Assembly: GCF_052115025.1 (NCBI RefSeq)
Contig: NZ_JBFRFW010000010.1
Span: 124,001 to 188,000 of the forward strand
Reading direction: 5' to 3'
Origin: Bradyrhizobium_A sp052115025
Lineage (GTDB): Bacteria; Pseudomonadota; Alphaproteobacteria; Rhizobiales; Xanthobacteraceae
DNA: 64,000 bases
Position numbers and translations under genes: made by a program. The notes beneath the pieces were generated by a model. It saw only the letters and a list, made by a program, of their open reading frames with translations, was not told where the DNA came from and searched no databases. Numbering within the stretch: position 1 is the stretch's first letter; the number at the start of each line of letters is the position of its first letter. Below, piece after piece: positions 41,676 through 51,137 of this stretch.

Positions 41676-42281
41676 ATGTTCTATCGACCTGAAAAGAACG
41701 ATCACGGTTTGAGATTCAATCCAATGAAGGCGCTGGTGATACCGCGGCCCATCGGATGGATCACGGCGATGAGCGCTCAGGGCGACATCAACCTGTCGCC
41801 ATACTCGTTTTTTAATTTGCTGTCGGTGAATCCTGACATCGTTGGATTCGCGTCCGAGGGGCGCAAGGACGCACTGGTCTTTGCCGAGGAAACGAAAGAG
41901 TTCGTTTGCAACCTGGCGACGTGGGATCATCGCGATGCGATGAACGGCACGGCGAGGCCAGCGCCGCGCGGTGAGAACGAGATGATCAGCGCCGGCCTTG
42001 AGGCGGAGCCGTCCGTGTTGGTGGCGCCACCGCGGGTGAAAGGCGCTCCCATTGCTCTCGAGTGCAAATGGTTGCAGACGATTCCTCTCAATCCGTTGGA
42101 TGGAAGCGCGTCGCGGTATGATCTTGTTCTCGGCCAAGTTGTCGGCGTCTATATCGATGATCGATACATCAAGGACGGGATCGTCGACAGTGCCGCAATG
42201 AAGCCGATCGCGCGGGCGGGCTACCATGATTATTTCGTGTCGGACACGTCGACGAAATTCTCGATGCACTGGCGCGCGTGA
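41676..42281 (+). CDS. Flavin reductase-like / FMN-binding split-barrel protein
   Basis: A 201-aa protein of the flavin reductase-like split barrel. PMKALVIPRPIGWITAMSAQ, GDINLSPYSFFNLLSVNPDI and VGFASEGRKDALVFAEETKE give the family pattern (P-R-P-I-x-W, N-L-S-P-Y-S-F-F). The C-terminus contains KPIARAGYHDYFV. Members bind FMN and serve as reductases for two-component monooxygenases or as flavoprotein oxidoreductases. The ATG at 41676 matches the family start; a GTG at 41646 is possible. In this cluster it could supply reduced flavin, though the FAD hydroxylase at 31854 should not need it. Confidence 0.8.
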   Translation: MFYRPEKNDHGLRFNPMKALVIPRPIGWITAMSAQGDINLSPYSFFNLLSVNPDIVGFASEGRKDALVFAEETKEFVCNLATWDHRDAMNGTARPAPRGENEMISAGLEAEPSVLVAPPRVKGAPIALECKWLQTIPLNPLDGSASRYDLVLGQVVGVYIDDRYIKDGIVDSAAMKPIARAGYHDYFVSDTSTKFSMHWRA

Positions 42282-42470
42282 CGGGAAACGGCGAGAACGG
42301 AGGCGGGGCGAAATGACTTTGGTGAAAATCGGCCGGGCATCGAAAATGCGGCCGATTTGACCTAGCCATTTGGTCCCCCCCCCTCGCTGAGTGTCACGGT
42401 GACTGCGACGATCGACGTGGTGACGGACGAGATTGCTTGATCATCGATGCGCCGGCGATCTGCAAGAGGG

Positions 42471-42695
42471 GCGCATGACTTCAATCCAAGCCGCGCGGTC
42501 GGCGCCGCCTTCCAGGCGCTGCCCGGCGCCAGCTTCGTCGTGGGCGGCGCGGCTCAGGCCAGTGACTCCGTGTTGACTACCGCCTCCGCCGAATGGAAAT
42601 GGCTCAACGGCTGGTCCGCGGCGGCCACCTTCGAGGGCGAGTTCTCGAACGTGACGCAGAGCTACGCCGGCAAGGGTGTCGCGCGTTACGCGTGG
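42471..42695 (+). pseudogene. C-terminal remnant of an autotransporter beta-barrel domain
   Basis: The translation matches the end of an autotransporter barrel: AHDFNPSRAVGAAFQALPG, SFVVGGAAQASDSVLTTASA, EWKWLNGWSAAATFEGEFSN, VTQSYAGKGVARYAW. The family normally stops right after the final aromatic residue; here the next codon is CGA where TGA would be expected, and the frame reads on to 42785. The passenger and most of the barrel are absent. It is a small gene fragment unrelated to the catabolic genes around it. Confidence 0.75.
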
Positions 42696-42991
42696 CGAGC
42701 AGCGCAGCTCGCACAAAGAATATTTATAGAGAGATCAACGCTATGCGGGCGGCGTGTGGACGTCTGCCCGCGCGTGCGCGGTTGATCCCGGAGGGGCATC
42801 AAGTGGCTCTGCGTCGATTGGAGGCAGCTGGGGCGCGCCCCGCGTCCTGGATCCAGATTCTGCTCGAATTCCAGCGGGACTGGACCCGGCACGAGACTTA
42901 CGATGGTGCACGAGCGATCGTGGAGGCTCAGGCTGACGGCTATGGCATCGGTCTAGCTTGCGCGCGCGACATGATTCATCCGGTGTGACGT
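42696..42991. other. Gap of ~300 bp after the autotransporter remnant
   Basis: An 81-codon frame from ATG 42743 to 42988 is open but has no recognised family and no clear ribosome site. It may be a shadow in GC-rich DNA or the remains of a lost gene. The AraC-family gene ends just beyond, on the other strand. Confidence 0.35.
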
Positions 42992-43918
42992 TTACCCTTC
43001 CAGCCTCGCGCGCCTCCAGGCGCCGGGGCTGGTCCCGACGTTTCGTGTGAAGACCCTTGTGAAGTAGCTTTGATCTACGAAGCCACAGATCAGTGCGATA
43101 TCAGCCAGCGGCAGCTTGGTTGTGAGCAGGAGGCGTTTCGCTTCGTCAATTCGCATGCGTGAAAGAAATTCATGCGGCGCGATGCCAGTCGTGCATTTGA
43201 AGGAGCGCGCGAAGTAGCTCGGTGACAATCGGCACTCTGCTGCGATGTCCGCAATCGTCAAGGGGCTGGAAAATCGGGCCCGCATGATCTCCTTGGCGCG
43301 GCGCTCCTGCCACGGTGCCAATCCGCCTTGAACGGCGGCATCCCGCGCGCGAAGGCCGCCGTAGGTCTGAGCAAAATGAGCCAGCAGGCTCAATCCGACC
43401 TGATCGACAAACAGTTGATTGGTCGTCCGCTCTTGTTGGACGGCGGTCAGCAGAAGCGCCGACAGCGCTGATACGGTTGGATCGCGCTCATCGCGCGTCC
43501 ATTTGAGCGTAGCGATGGGCTTCGCGCCATGCTCGTGAGCAAACTCGTCGAGAGCCGTCCGCGGGATATAATACTGCACAACGTCGAATTGGCCTCTGAA
43601 CTCGCATTGGGGATTGTCGCGAAGATCAATGGCGCTGACGGTGTCGGCACCAAATGCGGCCGAATAACGTGGCCGCCCGGCGAGCCAGCAGGAATGGCGC
43701 TCCAGGTCCTTGAGCTGGTGCAGAATGCTGAAGGCTGGCTCCGAAGGGATCGGGGTCGTGCGATCCCGCGAGATGCGCGAGCAGCTCACCCGCGTCGCTG
43801 CGAGCGTCAAATGTCCCTGACGCTTGACCTCAAGAAAGCAATCGCCCTCCATTTCGAGGTGGCTGCTGAGGCGCCGGCCAAAGAACCCGTCCGGCATGGT
43901 GTCTGCATTATCGGTCAT
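42992..43918 (-). CDS. AraC-family transcriptional regulator
   Basis: A 308-aa regulator. The C-terminal double HTH covers about residues 205-305: RAKEIMRARFSSPLTIADIA, CRLSPSYFARSFKCTTGIAP, RMRIDEAKRLLLTTKLPLAD, IALICGFVDQSYFTRVFTRN, GTSPGAWRRARLEG. The N-terminal ~200 residues are a sensing domain without a named fold. ATG 43918 fits the family; the frame is open upstream but not AraC-like. The ring-cleaving dioxygenase gene at 44217 lies upstream on the same strand, so this may be its regulator or co-transcribed with it. Confidence 0.88.
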   Translation of the reverse strand: MTDNADTMPDGFFGRRLSSHLEMEGDCFLEVKRQGHLTLAATRVSCSRISRDRTTPIPSEPAFSILHQLKDLERHSCWLAGRPRYSAAFGADTVSAIDLRDNPQCEFRGQFDVVQYYIPRTALDEFAHEHGAKPIATLKWTRDERDPTVSALSALLLTAVQQERTTNQLFVDQVGLSLLAHFAQTYGGLRARDAAVQGGLAPWQERRAKEIMRARFSSPLTIADIAAECRLSPSYFARSFKCTTGIAPHEFLSRMRIDEAKRLLLTTKLPLADIALICGFVDQSYFTRVFTRNVGTSPGAWRRARLEG

Positions 43919-44062
43919 CAGGGTTCTACGGTTATCGTGTACTGGTTTACGAAGCGAGATCGTGTGGTCGAATCTCGCCTCCCGGTTGCATGAACGCACG
44001 CTCGCAGGCACCTGGCGGATCTCGATGCCTGATTGGTTTCCAGTTCCGACCTGAACCGAACT

Positions 44063-44076
44063 TTGACAACTGTCAA
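44063..44076. promoter_or_regulatory. Candidate operator: TTGACA-AC-TGTCAA
   Basis: TTGACAACTGTCAA has perfect 6-bp arms with a 2-bp centre, about 145 bp upstream of the AraC start (minus strand). It is the clearest symmetric element in this gap and a possible binding site for a regulator of the AraC gene. Confidence 0.35.
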
Positions 44077-44216
44077 GCCGACATGAACCAAAGTATGAGG
44101 CTGGCAAGAGCGGCTCTTGGCGAGATGTTCATCTCAATTCCAAGAGTTCTGCACGCCTCGCACACAGTTCACTTGTCGACGCGACGGTTGGCCGCGGCCG
44201 AAGTATTGCAGTCGTT

Positions 44217-45137
44217 TTAAGGAAGCGACGGGAGAATGGATTGCAGCTCGGGACGACGCTCTTCTAAAAAGGGTGGTAATGCCAATCCCGTTCCGAGCCG
44301 ATCGGGGGATTCATCGATTGCAAACCCCGGACCATCTGTCGCAATCTCAAAAAGGATGCCGCACGGGGCGCGGAAGCCAATTGCGGTCAAGTATGTTCGC
44401 TGAATCCGTTCCGTAACCGAAATATTGTAGGTCTTGGCAAGTTTATCCGCCATATCAGAGAGATCATTCTCGTCCGTAGCGCGGAAAGCAACGTGTCGGA
44501 TCGTTCCTCCTCCAAGGCGCCCGCGGGAGGAGGGGCCAATGGTACGGAGTGTGACAGAGCCGCCAAGCCCCTCATGCGCAATGAAGCGCGTACAGTTGTC
44601 GACCTGCAAGATCCGATCGAAGCCGAAGACATCTTGAAGGATATCGATTGTCGCGTCCGCCTCCCGCATGGAGAGAGTTACCTCCTGGAGGCCGTGGACC
44701 AAAGGAAACGCATGGGTCGATACCGACGAAGAGAGCGGCGTCCCCGTCGCTTCCCTCAAGGCGATCGACGTCCCGTCCGGATCGGCAAGCAGGATCATCG
44801 GCTCTCCGAACGGAGATTGGTCCGACATGCAGGGCACATTGGCGGCCGTGAGGCGTTCGATCCAGAATCCGATCGATCCTTCGGGAATGCGGAAGGTCGT
44901 TTGGCAGACTTCACCGACGCCGACGAGACCTTGAGGTACACAACGCCAGGCAAGGGTACTGATAATGGTGCCGGGGCGCCCCAGCGGGTCGCCATAATAG
45001 ATGTGGTAGCTACCCGGATCGTCGTAGCACACCGTCTTTTTGACACGGCTCAGTCCGAGAATGGCCGCATAGAAACGCGCGGAGCGATTTACATCTCCGA
45101 TAATCGTCGTGACATGATGCAATCCTCGAGAGCGCAC
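44217..45137 (-). CDS. Ring-cleaving dioxygenase, glyoxalase family (MhqO/LinE-like)
   Basis: A 306-aa protein with two vicinal-oxygen-chelate domains. It opens RGLHHVTTIIGDVNRSARFY and continues GLSRVKKTVCYDDPGSYHIY, YYGDPLGRPGTIISTLAWR, the standard start of MhqA/MhqO/LinE-like ring-cleaving dioxygenases. The second domain has QEVTLSMREADATIDIL and IRHVAFRATDENDLSDMADK, and the end LPPFLEERRPELQSILPSLP is the family ending. The metal ligands would be His7/8-type, His of IRHVAF and Glu of GILFEIATD. LinE-type enzymes open hydroquinones. The start is GTG at 45137. Single gene between the AraC regulator and the decayed region upstream of dusA. Confidence 0.82.
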   Translation of the reverse strand: MRSRGLHHVTTIIGDVNRSARFYAAILGLSRVKKTVCYDDPGSYHIYYGDPLGRPGTIISTLAWRCVPQGLVGVGEVCQTTFRIPEGSIGFWIERLTAANVPCMSDQSPFGEPMILLADPDGTSIALREATGTPLSSSVSTHAFPLVHGLQEVTLSMREADATIDILQDVFGFDRILQVDNCTRFIAHEGLGGSVTLRTIGPSSRGRLGGGTIRHVAFRATDENDLSDMADKLAKTYNISVTERIQRTYLTAIGFRAPCGILFEIATDGPGFAIDESPDRLGTGLALPPFLEERRPELQSILPSLP

Positions 45138-45573
45138 GTGAGTATCCCAGGTTAATTACCGCGGTGAGCGCCTTCGAGCCAAATGAGTGAAATTATTGCG
45201 TAACCGAATTGCTCGGATGGCGGAATTCGACATCTGTTTGAGGATCCAGGTCGAGGTAGATGCAGCTCTCATCATTGTTTTCAGATAGAGAGCCGATCGC
45301 CCTTCGCCGTCTTGTATTTTTCGCCGGACAATTTGGAGGGAGGGGAGTGGGACCGGTCAAAATGACCAAAGAGTGGACAAAATACCAGAAATGCTTGGGA
45401 TTGCAATTTTCGCGCGCTTTAGTTTTCGGTGGCGTCCTTGCGGTTGTGCTCCGGTGACTGCTGTTTTCGAGGCAGCTCAGGCTTGTCGGCAGTCCTTCCC
45501 GAGCTGAGCGGCTTGCATCCGGGATGCCCGTCGCGTCTGTGGAGGCAGGCTTCCTTGTCTGGGGACCTCCCGC
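45138..45573. other. Gap of ~435 bp, unusually AT-rich, no supported gene
   Basis: The first half is clearly richer in A and T than the neighbourhood, consistent with foreign or decayed DNA. Short frames have no recognisable family. No tRNA, palindrome or IS end was recognised. It borders the LuxR fragment. Confidence 0.4.
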
Positions 45574-45860
45574 ATGAGGCGCGCCAGATCATCTTGGCTG
45601 GATCCAGGCTGCAGCCTCACGAAGGCACTCGAACATCTGCTCGAAGAGTTTGCTGATGCCATTCACACGGTCGAGGGAGAGAGCGGCTTTGAGCGGGTCG
45701 CAAGGCGTGTGGCTGAGCAGTTGGGATTTCGCTGGTTCGCCTATCTGGACGTCGCGAGCGATAGACCTACGATTGTTTCGCCTTCCCCCAAGACTTGGAC
45801 ACGGCATTACTGCGAGCATGATTATCAACGCCTCGACCCAGTTGTGCGCCGTGCCATCGC
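45574..45860 (+). pseudogene. LuxR-type regulator, N-terminal autoinducer-binding part only
   Basis: The translation KALEHLLEEFADAIHTVEGE, SGFERVARRVAEQLGFRWFA, YLDVASDRPTIVSPSPKTWT, HYCEHDYQRLDPVVRRA matches the start of the acyl-homoserine-lactone-binding domain (autoind_bind). About 95 residues are present. Homology breaks near 45,855, and the frame runs into antisense integrase sequence, stopping at 45912. The rest of the ligand domain and the LuxR HTH are missing, so the protein cannot act as a quorum-sensing regulator, though a truncated peptide might be made. Confidence 0.75.
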
Positions 45861-45956
45861 AAGCGCCCATTCCTCGCCGTCCTTGCGGCGGCGGAAGGTC
45901 TCGGCCACATAGCGGGTCTTGCGGCGGATCTGGACGCGCCAGTTTCCTGATGCCAT
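45858..45956 (-). pseudogene. N-terminal fragment of a phage/island tyrosine integrase
   Basis: On the minus strand from ATG 45956 the product reads MASGNWRVQIRRKTRYVAET, FRRRKDGEEWALA. This is the arm-binding N-terminus of tyrosine recombinases (S-G-x-W-R-V-Q-x-R-R-K-x-x-x-x-x-x-T-F-x-x-x-x-x-A/G-E-x-W-A). Only about 33 codons remain before the join to the LuxR fragment. The start is 152 bp from the dusA start and points away from dusA, the expected position and orientation for an integrase of a dusA-inserted element. Confidence 0.65.
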
Positions 45957-46107
45957 CTGAGGAAACGTCGCCACGCGTGTGCACTCCGGATTTCGTGTGC
46001 GCTATGTGTGCACTGAGAGGTCAAAACGGGTACAAGCGTGTGCAATTTCGCCCAGTTTAGTGCGCATACGTTCGTGTTTCATCCCGTTGAGAGCATAGGG
46101 TAAATCA

Positions 46108-47103
46108 TTGGAATCGCAAGATTATCGCTTTTCTGTGGCGCCCATGATGGACTGGACGGACCGGCACTGCCGCGCGTTCCACCGCCGGCTGTCGCGTCGT
46201 GCCCGGCTCTACACCGAGATGCTGACCACCGGGGCGATCATCCATGGCAACCGTGCGCGGCTGCTCGGCTTCGATCCGAGCGAGCATGATGTGGCGCTGC
46301 AGCTTGGTGGCTCCGACCCTGCGGCGCTCGCCGAGAGCGCGCGGATCGGCGCCGATTTCGGCTATGACGAGATCAATCTCAATGTCGGCTGCCCGTCCGA
46401 CCGGGTGAAGGACGGTCGCTTTGGCGCCTGCCTGATGGCGGAGCCGGCGCTGGTCGCGGCCTGCGTCGCGGCGATGAAGCGCGCGGTGACCGTGCCGGTC
46501 ACCGTGAAGTGCCGCATCGGCATCGACGACCAGGATCCGGAGGTCGCCCTCGACACGCTGGCGCGCGCGGTGGTCGACGCCGGCGCCGATCTGCTGATCG
46601 TGCATGCCCGCAAGGCCTGGCTCAACGGCCTGTCGCCGAAGGAGAACCGCGACATCCCGCCGCTCGACTACGACCGCGTCTACCGTCTCAAGGCTGCGAT
46701 GCCGCAGGTGCCGATCGTCATCAATGGCGGCGTCGGCAGCATTGCCGAGGCCAAGCGCCATCTCGCCCATGTCGACGGCGTCATGCTCGGCCGCGCCGCC
46801 TATCACGATCCCTGGCGGCTGCTCGCGGTCGATCCCGAGCTGTTCGGCGAGATAGCGCCGCACGCCGACATGAAGGCGGCGCTCGCCGCGCTCGAGCCCT
46901 ATCTCGAAGAGCAGCTGGCGCAGGGCGTGCGGCTGCACGCCATCACCCGCCACATGGTCGGCGCCTTCCAGGCGGTGCCGGGCGCGCGCGCCTTCCGCCG
47001 CCATCTCGCCGAGCACGGCGTCAGGCCGGGGGCGGGGATCGAGGTGCTGCGCGACGCCGCAGCGCTGGTGCGCGAGGCGCCGCTGGTGGCGGACGCGGCC
47101 TGA
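46108..47103 (+). CDS. dusA: tRNA-dihydrouridine synthase A
   Basis: A 331-aa FMN enzyme that reduces uridine 20/20a in the tRNA D-loop. YRFSVAPMMDWTDRHCRAFH is the conserved start. The active-site Cys is in LNVGCPSDRVKDGRFGACLM, the tRNA/FMN-binding lysine in VTVKCRIGIDD, and LIVHARKAWLNGLSPKENRD and INGGVGSIAEA follow. Length and motifs are those of DusA. The start is a TTG preceded by a weak ribosome site, and only six residues (LESQDY) precede the conserved block. This may reflect replacement of the native 5' end by an integrated element. The gene begins the conserved chromosomal block. Confidence 0.93.
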   Translation: MESQDYRFSVAPMMDWTDRHCRAFHRRLSRRARLYTEMLTTGAIIHGNRARLLGFDPSEHDVALQLGGSDPAALAESARIGADFGYDEINLNVGCPSDRVKDGRFGACLMAEPALVAACVAAMKRAVTVPVTVKCRIGIDDQDPEVALDTLARAVVDAGADLLIVHARKAWLNGLSPKENRDIPPLDYDRVYRLKAAMPQVPIVINGGVGSIAEAKRHLAHVDGVMLGRAAYHDPWRLLAVDPELFGEIAPHADMKAALAALEPYLEEQLAQGVRLHAITRHMVGAFQAVPGARAFRRHLAEHGVRPGAGIEVLRDAAALVREAPLVADAA

Positions 47104-47116
47104 GGCCGTCGGGCGC

Positions 47117-47641
47117 TCACGGATAGCCGCGCAGCATCAGCCGGTCGGCGCGCACTTCCCAGCTTTCCAGCCGGTCGAGGAAGCTCATGCCGAGCAGGTT
47201 GGTCTTCATCTGCCCGCGCGGCACCACCAGCGCCGGCACCGAGCGCTCGACCAGCTTGCCGATCGCGAGGCGATCGAGGGTGAGGCGGGCGGCGCGGGTG
47301 TGGCCGTTGGCGGTCTCGATCTCGACATTGTAGTCGAGCAGCTCGAGAGGCAGGCCGGCGGCCTTCGCCGTCTCGTAGGTCAGCACCACCCAGGTCGCTC
47401 CGGTATCCACCACCATCGGCGTGGTGACGCCGTTGATCCTGGCGCGCAGCGAAAACTCGCCACCGCTGCCGCGCGGCACCTCGGCGACACGGCTGCCCGT
47501 AGCCGCCGGCAGGGCGGCCTGGGCGCTGAACACATGGCTCACCGCATCGCGGGCCTTGGCGATGTCGGCGGGGTCGCCATAGGCGAGCACCGCGCCGAAG
47601 GTCGCACCGAGCAGCACGAGAAGCGCAAGCAGCCGGTTCAT
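47117..47641 (-). CDS. Retropepsin-like aspartic protease, TIGR02281 family
   Basis: A 174-aa protein with an N-terminal membrane anchor or signal peptide (RLLALLVLLGATFGAVLAYG) and a single-domain clan AA aspartic protease. The catalytic motif is VVDTGATWVVLTYE (Asp-Thr-Gly), followed by LTLDRLAIGKL and NLLGMSFLDRLESWEV, the family's end block. One Asp per chain means it acts as a dimer, in the periplasm or on the membrane surface. It is convergent with dusA, 13 bp apart. The physiological substrate is not known. Confidence 0.85.
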   Translation of the reverse strand: MNRLLALLVLLGATFGAVLAYGDPADIAKARDAVSHVFSAQAALPAATGSRVAEVPRGSGGEFSLRARINGVTTPMVVDTGATWVVLTYETAKAAGLPLELLDYNVEIETANGHTRAARLTLDRLAIGKLVERSVPALVVPRGQMKTNLLGMSFLDRLESWEVRADRLMLRGYP

Positions 47642-47656
47642 GCGGCGCTCCCTCGA

Positions 47657-47756
47657 GCGCGTTCGCCTCTAATGAAATCGCGAACGCGCCCTAATTTTTT
47701 GTTTTGACGCGTTTTCTTCACGCGAACCGGTGCCCACTTCGCTCGAAAACGCTCTA
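47657..47756. repeat. Rhizobiales-type intergenic palindromic repeat
   Basis: Two nested inverted repeats lie side by side. GCGCGTTCGC (47657-47666) pairs with GCGAACGCGC (47680-47689), and GCGTTTTC (47709-47716) pairs with GAAAACGC (47745-47752), with GCGAACCGG in between. Elements containing GAGCGTTTTCGAGCGAAGTG and CGGTTCGCGTGAAGAAAACG are recalled as widespread between genes in Bradyrhizobium and relatives. It occupies the whole gap between the protease gene and the DUF1289 gene. Confidence 0.7.
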
Positions 47757-47954
47757 GGAGGCGGGGTCCGCGTCCGGCGGCGCCAGTCCCGTGGTCGCGA
47801 GGCGCGCGGGCAGGGCGGCCATGATCGTGCGCCGCTCGTCCGCGGACAGCGTCGTCCAGGCGCCGATCTCGGCGAGCGTGCGGCCGCAGCCGCGGCACAG
47901 CCCGCTCAGCGGATCCATCACACACACCTTGATGCAGGGCGTCTCCAGGCTCAT
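47754..47954 (-). CDS. DUF1289 domain protein
   Basis: A 66-aa Cys-rich protein: METPCIKVC-type start (MSLETPCIKVCVMDP), then GLCRGCGRTLAEIGAWTTLS. The four cysteines (C-x3-C and C-x2-C) suggest a small metal-binding site. The ATG at 47954 fits the family; an in-frame start six codons upstream is possible. It lies just downstream of the histidine kinase gene on the same strand. DUF1289 proteins are widespread in alpha- and gammaproteobacteria with no assigned role. Confidence 0.85.
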   Translation of the reverse strand: MSLETPCIKVCVMDPLSGLCRGCGRTLAEIGAWTTLSADERRTIMAALPARLATTGLAPPDADPAS

Positions 47955-48005
47955 GCGGCTGTTGAGGCACATTCGTCCGCGCGCGGCAACGGTTTTCGTT
48001 CGTGG

Positions 48006-49610
<1,605 letters not shown>

Positions 49611-49881
49611 CGACAACCACAATTCCCGCGTGCACGCACGTCAACGTTCTTGCCGTCTATCTCTGACAAGAAATCGTTAAGACTGGCCTTAGAGGTCACG
49701 ACAATTGGGTTAACGATGGCTTAAGGCGCGGGCCCAGAGAAGGCTTCTGCAGGCCGCGTGACGGTGCCGTCGGCGGCACCCAGGCCGTCGCAACTGGACC
49801 TGAATCGGCAACGGAAAAGCAGCGAGGCGGCGCTTGCGCGCCGCCTCGGGATATTTTGCAGGTTGCCCGCGCCGGCGCGTG

Positions 49882-50751
49882 TCAGCGCTGCAGGCGGGCC
49901 ATCAGGCTGGAGGTGTCCCAGCGGCCGCCGCCCATCTTCTGGACTTCGGCATAGAAGTTGTCGACGAGGGCGGTCACCGGCAGGCTCGCGCCGTTGCGCC
50001 GCGCTTCCGCGAGGCAGATCGACAGGTCCTTGCGCATCCAGTCGACGGCGAAGCCGAACTCGTAACGGCCCTCGTCCATGGTCTTGTAGCGGTTCTCCAT
50101 CTGCCACGACTGCGCCGCGCCCTTGGAGATGGTCTCGATCACAGCCGGGACGTCGAGGCCGGCTTTCTTGGCGAAATGCAGTCCCTCGGACAGGCCCTGG
50201 ACGAGACCGGCGATGCAGATCTGGTTGACCATCTTGGTGAGCTGGCCGGCCCCGGCGGGTCCGAGCAGCTTGCACGCCCGCGCGTAGGCGGCGATCACCG
50301 GCTCGGCGCGCAGATACGCCGCCTCGTCGCCGCCGCACATCACGGTCAGCACGCCGTTCTCGGCGCCGGCCTGGCCGCCGGACACCGGCGCATCGATGAA
50401 GGAAAAGCCGCCGATCTTGGCCGCGGCTGCGAGCTCGCGCGCCACCTCGGCGGAGGCGGTGGTGTGGTCGACGAACACGGTGCCGGCGCCCATGCCGGCA
50501 AACGCGCCGTCGGTCCCGGTCGTCACGGCGCGCAGGTCGTCGTCATTGCCGACGCAGGCCATCACGAAGTCCTGACCGGCGGCAGCCTCCTTCGGCGTCG
50601 CCGCGGTCCGGCCGCCGAACTTGTCGGCCCAGGCCTTCGCCTTGGCGGCGGAGCGGTTGTAGACGGTGACCTCATGCTTACCCTTGGTGACGAGGTGCCC
50701 GGCCATGGGGAACCCCATCACGCCGAGCCCGAGAAAAGCGACTTTCGCCAT
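49882..50751 (-). CDS. NAD-dependent 3-hydroxyisobutyrate / 2-hydroxy-3-oxopropionate dehydrogenase family protein
   Basis: A 289-aa beta-hydroxyacid dehydrogenase. The Rossmann motif is VAFLGLGVMGFPMAGHL at the start, the substrate-binding motif is DAPVSGGQAGAENGVLTVMC and the catalytic Lys lies in GAGQLTKMVNQI (G-x-x-x-x-K-x-x-x-N). The C-terminal helical domain ends VDWMRKDLSICLAEA. The family includes MmsB (valine degradation), GarR and GLYR; which substrate is used cannot be told. The ATG at 50751 is unambiguous by homology. It is divergent from mrp across a 386-bp gap. Confidence 0.88.
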   Translation of the reverse strand: MAKVAFLGLGVMGFPMAGHLVTKGKHEVTVYNRSAAKAKAWADKFGGRTAATPKEAAAGQDFVMACVGNDDDLRAVTTGTDGAFAGMGAGTVFVDHTTASAEVARELAAAAKIGGFSFIDAPVSGGQAGAENGVLTVMCGGDEAAYLRAEPVIAAYARACKLLGPAGAGQLTKMVNQICIAGLVQGLSEGLHFAKKAGLDVPAVIETISKGAAQSWQMENRYKTMDEGRYEFGFAVDWMRKDLSICLAEARRNGASLPVTALVDNFYAEVQKMGGGRWDTSSLMARLQR

Positions 50752-51048
50752 GTGATGAACCTTTGTTCCGAGATATTTTTGAGCTCCGCAGGAGCCTGTC
50801 GGGCCGGCGTCGACGCCGCCGGTCATGCGACGCGTGCCTTTGGCCTTCGGCCATGCGGACCGGCGTCTTGTCGAGGTCTGGCGCCTCCGCCGGTCGGCAA
50901 CCTGCCAACCGTCGCCATCGATTGCAAGGACCGTCTGGTGCTCCTGCCCGCGCCCGTGCGGGCCGCGTCGTTCGAACCCGCATCCTGGGACGGCGGCGCA
51001 GGGCACGGCCGCCAAAGCGGCTGTTGACCCGGTGGGGGGGACGCGCCA

Positions 51049-51095
51049 AGACTTCGCGCCCAACAGACTTCGCGCCCAACGGACTGCGCGCCCAC
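51049..51095 (+). repeat. Three tandem copies of a 16-bp unit upstream of mrp
   Basis: AGACTTCGCGCCCAAC occurs at 51049-51064 and 51065-51080, followed by a diverged third copy (GGACTGCGCGCCCAC, 51081-51095). The repeats lie 43 bp before the mrp start, inside a 386-bp gap between divergent genes (50752-51137) that has no other supported feature. Confidence 0.85.
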
Positions 51096-51137
51096 AGGAC
51101 GTCGCCCCCGGTGGAATTTTCGGCAGGAGATCAGGCT

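Noticed and set aside
42743..42988. An 81-codon frame after the autotransporter remnant
   Set aside because: No recognisable motif or ribosome site. Kept only as a note in the gap entry.
45260..45457. A 65-codon frame in the AT-rich gap
   Set aside because: No family match by eye, no ribosome site, and it lies in apparently decayed DNA.
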